This document shows positions 45,901-53,651 of a stretch of DNA of 64,000 bases, piece by piece; within the stretch, counting starts at the first letter, position 1, and each line of letters opens with the position of its first letter. The notes under the pieces were generated by a model. That model was not told the DNA's origin, ran no database searches, and worked only from the letters and a program-made list of their open reading frames with translations. Both the position numbers and the translations under genes were made by a program. This stretch comes from SHLQ01 sp964451305. GTDB lineage: Bacteria > Actinomycetota > Acidimicrobiia > Acidimicrobiales > SHLQ01. The DNA lies in the NCBI GenBank assembly GCA_964451305.1, contig CAYVHV010000019.1, positions 5,896-69,895 on the forward strand, given 5' to 3'.

Positions 45901-46031
45901 ACGGCGGCGACGAGGGCGACGCTGAACGTGATCGCCAAGCTCGTAAGCACGTAGCGCAGCGGCCGTTGTACCAAGTTCTTGATAGCCAGCCGAAGGAGCA
46001 CAACGCTCACGATAGAGGCTTTCGCAGCCAC
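42948..46031 (-). CDS. very large FtsX/MacB-type ABC permease
   Basis: 1027 aa, with no ATP-binding subunit beside it. The N-terminal helix and large periplasmic (MacB_PCD) domain are followed by an FtsX segment (about residues 270-390), an extra internal cluster of helices around residues 420-600, then a second MacB_PCD domain and a final FtsX segment ending LDSIATE. Two FtsX-type cores therefore lie in one chain, as in LolCE-like exporters or macrolide/lipoprotein exporters. It starts at GTG 46031 with poor Shine-Dalgarno context; a start a few codons downstream is possible. It may use the ATPase at 60046-60804. Confidence 0.85.
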   Translation of the reverse strand: MAAKASIVSVVLLRLAIKNLVQRPLRYVLTSLAITFSVALVAAVLIFTGGLRTTFSELAENIESGYDIAVQPRIEFGDGLIAPTISIDHADRIEPIDGVLAVQPRVINVGVVPVDGQGEPTFAPAGPNLGSLWDGDAANTRLFLQSGRPPVGPDEFGLDIDAFADGDYELGERYVLQLPTETEEGRTFELTGTFTFGNPERNALVGARIVAFDQDTAVTLLNNDRGFSDITVILEEGADQLAVMDAIAEVVDENILVRSQEEVLEETQGQFGEILDIFQTVLLAFAGIISAVSWFLIYNTFSITLAQRIRELGLLRAVGALGNQITKLMFGEALALGVFSTIIGIPGGIGLAWLLRAALIGLGFPDSTGLPLTPLVIVAALFTGIPVTMSASLWPAIQARRVSPLAAMRDGAAQTDLVATNNRVLGAILVLLALVPIRFSLGNDGFQAPLILPILASALIYFGVRLIWRPAARYTVLPVGIATLLTSLFGTFELGETFGLIGSGSFLTLVGVYLIIPMFASAVTRIAGQWPTMIVIGVVGVAFGLGAIAALGGAGFLVVSGVPDAVIDATGRAISPVALAIPLLIISIVLAITSYGTVRTAIGARGMAGRVARANAARNPQRTSTTAAALMIGLTLVTAVTVVGDSIKSSVRDALDSSITADWLIQGPQNGPGGTPFSAAAADRVAALDEVESVVPFRVAFPAAWVTSESGELRAEDFIEFLPIVLQLIDDDADLDPAELLELRDQLGTDVEVNDAAAVDFANLGDHVDPDFVDQDPELAQLPNAVYLVDEFAEEKGLSVGDTFSALFVDLQSEDLVVAGIYENGFVLGSRVITLDLWERHFPTGSDNFLTVVTASGVPEEEARAAIEAELADDFPILDVSNREEFAEAAELQLNQTLATVNVLLGLSGFTAILGILIALALSVFERTREIGLFRAIGTTRAQTRWIIRWEGVMIAIFGGFFGLIVGVGLGVLISANLPEVIATTISVPIPTLVAYLVFAALTGLAAAVYPAWLAGRMNILDSIATE

Positions 46032-46120
46032 CGCTTCTTCACCAATACATAAAGGCGTATGACAACTTTCGCTGAGCCCGATCGCGTTGGAAGCGCTGAG
46101 CCTGTAACGATGTAGCGGTG

Positions 46121-47473
46121 ATGAATTCTCAGCTCCGTCTCTGGCTGATCATGCTCGCTTTTGCCATGCTGGCGGCGGCCTGCACATCGACGGATGCGAC
46201 GGGTCAGTCCGAGCCGGGTGACGAAGTGTCCTCCGGTGAGGCAACGGCGACCGAAACAACGACATCGACGACGACCACCACGACGATTCCAGCCCAGCCG
46301 CCCAACGTGAGGATGCCCGAGATGGCCTTTGCGGTTGTGGGCCAGCAGGTCTCCGAGGCGGTGATCGTCACCGACCCGAACGACGACGAGGTCGTCATTC
46401 GTGCGTTCGGTGACGGCGTTCCCGGCTTCAGCCCGGTCACGAACGTTCGCGGCGGCATAATCGGCTTCGAATGGGAACCGACCGAAGCTGGCGAATGGGA
46501 AGTTGAGATGACCGCGACCGACACCGGGGGCCTCGTCGGAAGCGCCACGGTGCAGCTCGTTGCTCATCACGAACCCAGCGTCGACATGCTGTTTGCGATG
46601 GGTGACTCGGTCGCGGCCGGGTTCGGGCGAGATCGAAGCGACTTCGCTGGATCCGATGATTGTTTCCGAAGCGAAGGCGATACCTACAGCGCGCTCGCCT
46701 TCGATTCGCTTATCGAAGCCGGCGCGCTCGGTGCGCAGTCCGAACTCGTCATCGTGGCGTGCGCGGCGGCCGGAGCGAGCGATCTGGCGACGCTCGAAAC
46801 GTCGGCAACGAATCGTGATGGTGACGTCGTTGGCGATCCGCTTCCACAGTTGGAACGGGCCACACTGTTGAACCCGACGATCGTCACCCTTACCGTCGGC
46901 GCATCCGATGTTGGATTGTTCGATCTGGAGAACTTTCTGCGTGCTGACTCCGGTCAAGATCCGGCGGCGGCCGTCGATGCGGTCGAACTCGATCGAAGGA
47001 TCTCCACGATCCGCGCCGATCTCACAAACGCGCTGGACATCTTGATGCGAACGACGAGCACACACGTCGTATTGACTACGGCCTTCAACCCGGTTGCGAG
47101 CGAGCCGATCGGGGTCGACGGCTGCACGGGTGATTGCATGGTTGCTGCGAGCGATCGCATTGTGAACGATCTGAACGCGATGTTGCTCGACGTGGTCGCG
47201 GGGCAACGGGAGGGACGGGTCTCCGTTGCTCGTCTCGATGGTGAAGCTGACGTGTTTGAAGCACCGAATGGTCTCGGCGTCGATGCATTGCGCGACGGCC
47301 TCGGGCCGTTTCAAGGAATCGTGGACAATTTCACCGGAGGGGCCACAGCTCTCTGCGCTGACGACGGTGGTGTCGACGATGCCTTGGTGTCGGCCCTCGA
47401 TTGCGCCCATCCCAACGAGGACGGGCATCGAGCAATAGCCGACATCGTCGCAATGGTGCTGCTCTCGATCTGA
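46121..47473 (+). CDS. SGNH/GDSL-like hydrolase lipoprotein
   Basis: 450 aa from ATG 46121 (a GTG immediately precedes it). The lipobox MLAAAC and a Thr-rich linker lead into an immunoglobulin-like domain (about residues 60-150). The hydrolase follows: block I AMGDSVAAGFG (Ser nucleophile), block II-like CAAAGASD, block III TVGASDVGL and block V DCAHPNEDGH (Asp-His). Block III has GASD where GxND is usual, so the oxyanion Asn is missing. It may deacylate or de-esterify wall glycans or lipids; the substrate is unknown. Confidence 0.85.
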   Translation: MNSQLRLWLIMLAFAMLAAACTSTDATGQSEPGDEVSSGEATATETTTSTTTTTTIPAQPPNVRMPEMAFAVVGQQVSEAVIVTDPNDDEVVIRAFGDGVPGFSPVTNVRGGIIGFEWEPTEAGEWEVEMTATDTGGLVGSATVQLVAHHEPSVDMLFAMGDSVAAGFGRDRSDFAGSDDCFRSEGDTYSALAFDSLIEAGALGAQSELVIVACAAAGASDLATLETSATNRDGDVVGDPLPQLERATLLNPTIVTLTVGASDVGLFDLENFLRADSGQDPAAAVDAVELDRRISTIRADLTNALDILMRTTSTHVVLTTAFNPVASEPIGVDGCTGDCMVAASDRIVNDLNAMLLDVVAGQREGRVSVARLDGEADVFEAPNGLGVDALRDGLGPFQGIVDNFTGGATALCADDGGVDDALVSALDCAHPNEDGHRAIADIVAMVLLSI

Positions 47474-47546
47474 GTCATGTCGGACGGTGGGGCGAGCGAA
47501 ACGGAGTATCTCCTAGGCTGGGTCTCCGGCTAAAGCGATAGCGCTA

Positions 47547-47554
47547 GGAGGGGA
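47547..47554 (+). promoter_or_regulatory. strong ribosome-binding site deciding a TTG start
   Basis: AGGAGGGG lies six nt before TTG 47561, a near-ideal Shine-Dalgarno that supports the rare TTG as the kinase start. Confidence 0.75.
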
Positions 47555-47560
47555 GAGACG

Positions 47561-48421
47561 TTGGTAGCGATTGCTGTTGGCCGACCCTTTGGGCCCTATG
47601 AGATTCGCGACGTTCTTGGGAAGGGCGCCTCGGCGACGGTATTTGTTGGTCGGCGATCCGATGGAGTCGATGTTGCGGTCAAGGTCCTGTCGACCTTCGC
47701 CATGGGTAACGCCGACTTCCGGGCGGCGGTTCCCCGCGAGTTTGAGGCGTTGAACAAGGTTGCGCACGACAACGTGATCGCGGTTGAAAAGATGGGCACG
47801 ATCGCAGATGTGCTGTTCATTGAGTTGGAGTGGATCGATGGACCAACGCTCGATCAGATGATGCCGATAGGCAAACCGTTGGCCCTACACACTGCGGTCG
47901 AGATTGCGATCGGGATCGCCGGAGCGCTGGCGGCCTGTCACGATGCAGGTGTCGTGCATCGCGATGTGAAGCCGTCGAACGTGCTGATGCGCGGCGACGA
48001 AGTCCCCGTGCTATTCGATTTCGGCTTGGCCCAAGATGCTGCGGATCCGGACTCCGAACCTGGCCGACTCTATGCAACGCCGATGACCGCATCACCAGAA
48101 CAAGTCGCCGCCGAAGGCATGGTCGACGGCCGAGCAGACGTCTACGCCCTCGGGATCACGCTCTTTCGAATGGCGACCGGCAAGTTGCCCTTCTATGGCG
48201 AGCGTATGGATCTGCTGCGTATGCACGTCGAGAACGAACCGCCAGCTCCGCGGTCGATCAACAAGTCCCTTCCTGAGTCGCTCGAGTCCGTGATTCTCCG
48301 GGCGATCGAGAAGCGTCCCGAAGACCGCTTTCAGTCTGCGGGCGAGTTCGCAGATGCGTTACGCGCAATCCCAGAGGAGGATCTGGAGGCGACGAAACGG
48401 CGAGGGCTGTTCCGCCGCTAG
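47561..48421 (+). CDS. soluble Hanks-type Ser/Thr protein kinase
   Basis: 286 aa from TTG 47561, supported by the strong ribosome-binding site upstream. The kinase domain has the Gly-rich loop LGKGASATVFVG, the VAVKVL lysine, HRDVKPSNVLM, FDFGLAQ (DFG) and DVYALGITLFRMATGKLPF. The APE position reads SPE. There is no transmembrane helix or PASTA domain, so it is a cytosolic kinase; the target is unknown. The C-terminal ATKRRGLFRR is basic. Confidence 0.9.
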   Translation: MVAIAVGRPFGPYEIRDVLGKGASATVFVGRRSDGVDVAVKVLSTFAMGNADFRAAVPREFEALNKVAHDNVIAVEKMGTIADVLFIELEWIDGPTLDQMMPIGKPLALHTAVEIAIGIAGALAACHDAGVVHRDVKPSNVLMRGDEVPVLFDFGLAQDAADPDSEPGRLYATPMTASPEQVAAEGMVDGRADVYALGITLFRMATGKLPFYGERMDLLRMHVENEPPAPRSINKSLPESLESVILRAIEKRPEDRFQSAGEFADALRAIPEEDLEATKRRGLFRR

Positions 48422-48471
48422 GGCGTTCATCCGCGAGAATCCTCGCCACCCGCGGGCTACCGTTGGTTGCC

Positions 48472-48786
48472 ATGGCCTTGCACTATGTCGCCGAGAACGC
48501 ATTGGAGGACCTCCTCACCGCGTGGCGCCACTACGACGATGTCCGTCGTCGGGAAGAACGGAAGTTCTCCGAGTTAGGCCGGGCGCGAGTTCTTCTCGAT
48601 GATGCCCGTGATCGGATGCATCGCATTCGAGCCGCGATCCACCCCAACGCGGAAGAACATGCCGCGGCGGTAAAGATTGCCCTTTGCCCAAACCTCGACG
48701 AGATCGTCTATCTCAGCTGGAACAATCTCATCCCTGGGGACCGCCACCACCTCAAGTGCATCTGCGGCCATCTCGTCGAGTTGTAG
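48472..48786 (+). CDS. small conserved hypothetical protein with C-terminal CxC
   Basis: 104 aa from ATG 48472, right after the kinase gene. The first half is helical and rich in Arg/Glu (DDVRRREERKFSELGRARVL), then a short segment ending HHLKCICGHLVEL, where the two cysteines may bind metal. No family is recognised. Its place after a kinase and before a zinc ribbon gene suggests a small regulatory protein, by inference. Confidence 0.55.
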   Translation: MALHYVAENALEDLLTAWRHYDDVRRREERKFSELGRARVLLDDARDRMHRIRAAIHPNAEEHAAAVKIALCPNLDEIVYLSWNNLIPGDRHHLKCICGHLVEL

Positions 48787-48798
48787 GCGTCTGGACGA

Positions 48799-48987
48799 TC
48801 AGTCGAGCACGAGTCGTTTGGGGTTCGCGATCTGTCCGACTTCGCCGCAGAACCAGCACGGAGCGCCAGGGAGATCGCGCCACGTGACGTCGCAATCTGA
48901 ACATGACATCATCGCTGGAACCTCAGGGGCTGGTTCACGGTTCGCGAGACTTTGAAGGCTTCGTACGAGGGGGAGCTTGCCTGTCAT
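48799..48987 (-). CDS. small zinc-ribbon protein
   Basis: 62 aa from ATG 48987. Two CxxC pairs, CSDC and CWFC, spaced 15 residues apart, form a zinc ribbon. The ends are otherwise featureless. It is convergent with the small protein at 48472. The length and lone zinc ribbon match actinobacterial small proteins of unknown role. Confidence 0.55.
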   Translation of the reverse strand: MTGKLPLVRSLQSLANREPAPEVPAMMSCSDCDVTWRDLPGAPCWFCGEVGQIANPKRLVLD

Positions 48988-49110
48988 GGGGGTGACCTTA
49001 GGTCTCGCTCGCGGGCTAGTTGGTGGATGGCGCCGGACAATGCAGCAATTCGGCTACCGTGCGGATGACGATGGGATCGAAGCAGACCCCCCTTTAGAAC
49101 AGGACTCAAC

Positions 49111-49668
49111 ATGTCGAGCACCCCGTGCCCTCCAGCAGAAGGCGCCGCTGAGCGCCAAACCAAATTCTCCGAAGCACCGCCAATGTGCATCGATCCTTCG
49201 AAGACCTACACCGCGGTGCTCGACACCACGATGGGTTCGATGACGATCGCATTGGATGCAGCTGCTGCGCCGAAGACGGTCAACAACTTCGTCGTTCTTG
49301 CCCGCTACCGCTACTACGAAGGCGTCATCTTCCACCGGATCATCAATGGCTTCATGTGCCAAGGTGGCGATCCTGAAGGCAGCGGTCGTGGAGGCCCTGG
49401 CTACAAGTTCGAAGATGAGCTTCCGGCTCCGAACACCTACAAGATTGGTTCGGTTGCTATGGCAAACGCTGGACCGAACACCAACGGAAGCCAGTTCTTC
49501 TTGGTGAGCGGTGCATCGGGCGTGGGCCTTCCACCGCAGTACTCGCTGTTCGGTCAGATCACCGAAGGTCTCGACGTGCTCGACTCGCTTCAGAACGTCA
49601 AGACCGCTCGCGGCGATCGTCCGCTCGAAGATGTTGTGATCAATTCGGTGACGATTACCGAAAGCTAA
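49111..49668 (+). CDS. peptidyl-prolyl cis-trans isomerase (cyclophilin)
   Basis: 185 aa, no signal peptide. The catalytic cyclophilin motif VIFHRIINGFMCQGGDPEG and the later ANAGPNTNGSQFFLVSG are intact. Cyclophilins speed folding at proline bonds in the cytosol. A second candidate start is the internal ATG at 49183; the ATG at 49111 is kept because the frame is open and the leading residues are compatible with a short N-terminal extension. It is followed by hairpins that may terminate transcription. Confidence 0.92.
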   Translation: MSSTPCPPAEGAAERQTKFSEAPPMCIDPSKTYTAVLDTTMGSMTIALDAAAAPKTVNNFVVLARYRYYEGVIFHRIINGFMCQGGDPEGSGRGGPGYKFEDELPAPNTYKIGSVAMANAGPNTNGSQFFLVSGASGVGLPPQYSLFGQITEGLDVLDSLQNVKTARGDRPLEDVVINSVTITES

Positions 49669-49670
49669 AG

Positions 49671-49712
49671 ACAGGTGGTCATTCGATGACCTGTTGACAT
49701 CCCTGCGGGGAT
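49671..49712. terminator. two hairpins between convergent genes
   Basis: ACAGG (49671-49675) pairs with CCTGT (49690-49694) with an inner TCAT/ATGA pairing, and ATCCC (49699-49703) pairs with GGGAT (49708-49712). They lie between the cyclophilin gene and the convergent zinc-ribbon membrane protein. No clear T tract, so moderate support for bidirectional termination. Confidence 0.45.
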
Positions 49713-49718
49713 AGATCG

Positions 49719-50957
49719 CTACCCGGCGCCGATCTCTTCGAGGTCGGCGTCGGTGTCGTTTTCTTCGGCTGTCTCTTCGACGGCTGGTGTTGCGAGGAAC
49801 AGCGGCGCAGCGGATTGACACACGGTTTCAGGACGGCGCACGGCGAGCTCGAAATCGAACTCGACCATGCGGTCGATATCTCGCAGTTGCTCAGCTGAGG
49901 TGACGGCGCTTCCAATTCGGACTTCGTTGAGCGCTCCGAGGCTGGAGACCGTAATTTCGGCGTCGCTCTGTTGCGACGACTCGGCGGTCGTCACCGTATT
50001 GGATTCGAGGTCGTAGCCAACGTAGAAGTCTGCGTCGTTCGTCGTCTCAGCGATCTCAATGTTGCGACTTGTGAGCACGTTCGATGTGGCGACCGGGACG
50101 CCACCTTCATTGCTGACAACACCAATACGGGTGCTTCCTGTGCGGGTGACGATCTGAACGATGTTCGTTCCGTCCGGGAGGTTCGAGGGGAGGAGCACGG
50201 AGCGGTCGTTGATCGCGATTGCTGGCATTGGGTCGCCTACCGATGACCCAAAGCCCTCGTTGCATGCGTACGGGACGATACGGACGATGGCTGACCCGAA
50301 GATGAAGTTGACCTGGTCGGGGGTGAAGCCAGGGTCGGGCGCTTCGGTCGTGGTCGTGGGTGGCAGCGTTGTTGTGGTGTCGACGAATGCGATGTTGTCG
50401 GGCTCGGCAGATCCGCTCCCTCTGAACAGTGTGTCGTAGCCGAACCACGCGGTGATGAGGATGAGCGCTGCGAGCGCGACATAGGCCACGGTGCTGATTT
50501 CGTCATCGTCGACGTATTGGGTTCGCGTTCCTTCGCTGACGGTTTTGGTTCCGAGGACGGGGATGTTCTCCGCTGCTCGAGCCCTCGGGATGCTCGTGAC
50601 TTCGGTGTTGAGCTGATCGAGTCCGTCGTCGTCGGCTTCTTCTGTCAGCCCGAGTGCATCGGAGAGGCGCTTGTCCTCGATCGAGGTGTGAATCGAGCGG
50701 TTGAGACGGTTCTTGATCGGGTTCTTGCTCGCCTTCCTGGCGGCTGCCTTGGGCTTTGGTGGAGGTTGATCTTCGAAGTCCGCCATGTGGGCGAGTTCGT
50801 CGACTTCGTTTTCTCCGGCAACGCCCTGTTCGTCATCGTCGATGTCGTCATCGAAGGTGCCAAGCTTCAGGAGCTGTCCACCACAATTGGTGCAGAGGTC
50901 CGCGTCGGCGTCGTTGCTGGTGCCACAGAGGTAGCAGTCAAAAGTCGATTCGGACAT
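49719..50957 (-). CDS. membrane protein with N-terminal zinc ribbon
   Basis: 412 aa. An N-terminal zinc ribbon (CYLCGTSN, then CTNCGGQL) precedes a Lys/Ala-rich cytoplasmic region and one membrane segment (TVAYVALAALILITAWFGY, around residue 165). The extracytoplasmic C-terminal half is acidic and Thr-rich with strands (for example VQIVTRTGSTRIGVVSNEGG). The protein family is not recognised. It may link a cytoplasmic zinc-binding head to a wall-facing domain. Confidence 0.7.
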   Translation of the reverse strand: MSESTFDCYLCGTSNDADADLCTNCGGQLLKLGTFDDDIDDDEQGVAGENEVDELAHMADFEDQPPPKPKAAARKASKNPIKNRLNRSIHTSIEDKRLSDALGLTEEADDDGLDQLNTEVTSIPRARAAENIPVLGTKTVSEGTRTQYVDDDEISTVAYVALAALILITAWFGYDTLFRGSGSAEPDNIAFVDTTTTLPPTTTTEAPDPGFTPDQVNFIFGSAIVRIVPYACNEGFGSSVGDPMPAIAINDRSVLLPSNLPDGTNIVQIVTRTGSTRIGVVSNEGGVPVATSNVLTSRNIEIAETTNDADFYVGYDLESNTVTTAESSQQSDAEITVSSLGALNEVRIGSAVTSAEQLRDIDRMVEFDFELAVRRPETVCQSAAPLFLATPAVEETAEENDTDADLEEIGAG

Positions 50958-51010
50958 AACATCCTCTCAATCGGCACAAATTGAGAGCAGTTGAGCTGCA
51001 ATTGGTCTGG

Positions 51011-51442
51011 CTAGTCCGAGGGTTTTTCGGTCTTCGGGCGCGTTTTCTCCGAAGAAACGGAGCGGGTCTTTGCCCATGTGCCAGCGAGTTTGCGCGCTTC
51101 TATTTCAAGTGGGATGTCGAGGTAGGCCTGGCGGTGGTTACGTGAGCGGGCCAGGTTCTTAAAGTACGAGCCGAAATAAGAGGCGAAGAATCGTGGCATC
51201 CCCATTTCAGCGAACTGACGGACGTGAACGAGTTCGTGCGCAAGCAAGGTCGTGGCTCGGCGTTCGATGTGGTCATCTCGCAGGAAAACGAACCTTCCGA
51301 CGGTCATTCCATCGGCTGCTGGAGGGAGCAGGTTGGTACGGACGAGCTGCACGCGTTCACACAGGCCGTCGGCGATGTGGGTATACGCGCTGACCTCGTC
51401 GTGATCGAGTTTGCGTCGTCGTGGGGCGGTTGTTGCTGCCAT
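51011..51442 (-). CDS. small HExxH metalloprotease-like protein (DUF4157-type)
   Basis: 143 aa. The zinc-binding helix LLAHELVHVRQFAEMG carries HExxH plus a third His (HxxxQ context), typical of the small DUF4157-like domains found near toxins and surface proteins. A conserved Glu further on (LEIEARKLAG) could be the third ligand. No signal peptide is seen. The role is unknown. Confidence 0.7.
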   Translation of the reverse strand: MAATTAPRRRKLDHDEVSAYTHIADGLCERVQLVRTNLLPPAADGMTVGRFVFLRDDHIERRATTLLAHELVHVRQFAEMGMPRFFASYFGSYFKNLARSRNHRQAYLDIPLEIEARKLAGTWAKTRSVSSEKTRPKTEKPSD

Positions 51443-51550
51443 TTCGCCGATCGTATCAGCGGAGTTCCTGATCGTGTTTCGGGTTTGCTGCTCGCGAACT
51501 GGAAATCACACCGATGTACTTTGTTCGATTGCGTTGCTAGGGTTCGGGTT

Positions 51551-52228
51551 ATGAGCCGCAGCTGCGCGAAACCTACTTGTACGAATCTTGCGGTGAGCTG
51601 GTTCGATGTCTCTCGCGAGGCGTGTTCGGTCATGCGGTCGGCGTCTCCTACCGGTTCCGGTATGGCGCTGTGTCAGGTTCATGCCGACCGATTCTCGGTT
51701 CCTGACGGTTGGTCGCTCGTGGTCGTCGACGAGGGCGTATCGCAACAACAGCTGATCGAGCCTGCCGTGGTGGCCGAACCTGAGGCTGTCGTAGCGGCGG
51801 TATTGGACGATGCCGTCGATGCCTCGGAGACAAGTGAAGCTGGCGAATCCAACGACGCTGCGCAGGCCAACGAAGCTGACGATACCGACGACGCTGCGGA
51901 GATCACCGAAGCTAATCGTGAGCATGACCGAGAGAATCCATGGTTCGTGCCCGCATCACATGCTGAAGCGCTCGACGTGGAGACCGATTCGTTCTTGGAC
52001 AACCCGAGCGAAGGTTCGTTGCTCCATCGAGCGTTCAAGGGTCCATCGGCCTCTGACAGTGTGAGACAGGGCGAGTTGCCCGCGGTTGCGCAGGCACCGG
52101 TTGATGAACTGAGCCCTCGTCGACGAGCACGGTCGACCTCCGATGACCCCGAGGAGGAAGCCTCGAGTCTCTACCATGAGTTCGAGCTGCCGTTTCCTCC
52201 GCACTCTCGTCAAGTAGCGGTTTCCTAG
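51551..52228 (+). CDS. DUF3499 family protein
   Basis: 225 aa from ATG 51551. The first 60 residues form the DUF3499 domain: MSRSCAKPTCTNLAV at the start, with a Cys pair, and ALCQVHADRFSVPDGWSLV later, which supplies another Cys/His pair. This is a small metal-binding domain common across actinobacteria. The rest is a long acidic Glu/Ala/Asp tail that may be disordered. The function is unknown. Confidence 0.8.
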   Translation: MSRSCAKPTCTNLAVSWFDVSREACSVMRSASPTGSGMALCQVHADRFSVPDGWSLVVVDEGVSQQQLIEPAVVAEPEAVVAAVLDDAVDASETSEAGESNDAAQANEADDTDDAAEITEANREHDRENPWFVPASHAEALDVETDSFLDNPSEGSLLHRAFKGPSASDSVRQGELPAVAQAPVDELSPRRRARSTSDDPEEEASSLYHEFELPFPPHSRQVAVS

Positions 52229-52274
52229 AGGCGTTTCGCCACCTCTCACCAGTGGTGCTGGCCGCGCATACAGA

Positions 52275-53651
52275 TCAGGCTCGATACCAGATAGCGCCGT
52301 CTGCGGTGTCTTCGACCGTGACCCCACGTGCGGCGAGGTCGTCTCGAATCTGATCTGCGGTCGCGAAGTCTTTGGCAGCCTTGGCGGCGCTTCGCTGAGC
52401 GACGAGACCCTCGATCTCTTCGTCGTCGTCTCCACCCGCAATGTCAGCGCCGACGGCGAGGCCGAGTGCGTTGGAGAGTTCGATAGCGGTGAGTGCGAGT
52501 GCGGTAGCCTCAGGAGCATCGGCATCGATGGCAGCGTTGGCCTTGCGGACGAGATCGAAGACAGTCGCCATTGCGTCGGGCGTGCCGAAGTCATGGTCCA
52601 TTGCGGCTGTGAACTTTTGCGTTGCTTCGACGTCTCGCTCGGTCGCTGCTCGGTCGATTCCAGCGTTGTCCGCGCGGCGAACCATTGCGTCGATGCCCTT
52701 GAGTGCTTCGCGTGCAACCTTCATCACCTCGCTATTGATTTCGAGGTTCTTGCGGTAGTGCGTTTGCAGGAGAACGAGACGTAGCGCACGCGAGTTGAGC
52801 GGGTCTTCGTCGAGGAGGTCGCGAACGGTCGTGAAGTTGTTCAACGATTTGGACATCTTCTCGCCGCCGATGTTGATCATCGCGTTGTGCACCCAATAGC
52901 GGGCAAAGGTGCGACCCGCGGCCAGCGCTTCTGCGCGTTCGTTGGTGTGATGCGGGAAGACGAGGTCGTTGCCGCCGCCGTGAATATCGAACCCATCGCC
53001 GAGAATGCCAAGGCTCATTGCGGCACATTCGATGTGCCATCCAGGGCGACCAGGCCCCCATGGCGAATCCCACGTGGGTTCGCCCGGTTTCGCGGCCTTC
53101 CACAGGGCGAAGTCGAGCGGATCTTCCTTGGTGTCATCGACTTCGACCCGAGCTCCAGCGCCTTCGGCGAGTTCGTCGGGGGTCCGGTGAACGAGCGCGC
53201 CGTAGTCTTCGACCGATCGGACTCGAAGGTAGACGCCTGAGTCGTTGGCGTAGGCCGAGCCGTTGTCGATGAGGACTTGGATCAAGTCGATCATTTCGGC
53301 GACGTACTCGGTCGCCTTCGGGCGGTCTTGGGGACGGAGGATGTTGAGGTCATCCATGACGCCGTCGTAGACCTCTGTCCAGTACGTGGCGAGTTCGGGT
53401 TCGGTGCTTCCCTCATCCCGTGCGCGGCCGATGATCTTGTCGTCGATGTCGGTGATGTTCGCAACGTGATGGACGGTAAGGCCGGTCCACTCGAGGTATC
53501 GGCGAATGATGTCGTAGGTCATCGACTGTCGTGCATGGCCAAGGTGTGGGTGGTCATAGACCGTTGGCCCGCAGGCGTAGATCGAGACTTCGCCTTCAGT
53601 GCGTGGGACGAACTCGACGATGCTGCTTTCGAGTGTGTCGAAAAGTTTCAC
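52275..53651 (-). CDS. cysS: cysteinyl-tRNA synthetase
   Basis: 458 aa from GTG 53651. Charges tRNA-Cys with cysteine. The zinc-Cys motif YACGPTVYD, the HIGH-like HPHLGHAR, the second zinc site GWHIECAAMS and the KMSKSLNN loop are present. The DALR-type C-terminal domain is intact. Its start overlaps the stop of mshC (GTGA), so the two are translationally coupled on the minus strand. Confidence 0.95.
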   Translation of the reverse strand: MKLFDTLESSIVEFVPRTEGEVSIYACGPTVYDHPHLGHARQSMTYDIIRRYLEWTGLTVHHVANITDIDDKIIGRARDEGSTEPELATYWTEVYDGVMDDLNILRPQDRPKATEYVAEMIDLIQVLIDNGSAYANDSGVYLRVRSVEDYGALVHRTPDELAEGAGARVEVDDTKEDPLDFALWKAAKPGEPTWDSPWGPGRPGWHIECAAMSLGILGDGFDIHGGGNDLVFPHHTNERAEALAAGRTFARYWVHNAMINIGGEKMSKSLNNFTTVRDLLDEDPLNSRALRLVLLQTHYRKNLEINSEVMKVAREALKGIDAMVRRADNAGIDRAATERDVEATQKFTAAMDHDFGTPDAMATVFDLVRKANAAIDADAPEATALALTAIELSNALGLAVGADIAGGDDDEEIEGLVAQRSAAKAAKDFATADQIRDDLAARGVTVEDTADGAIWYRA

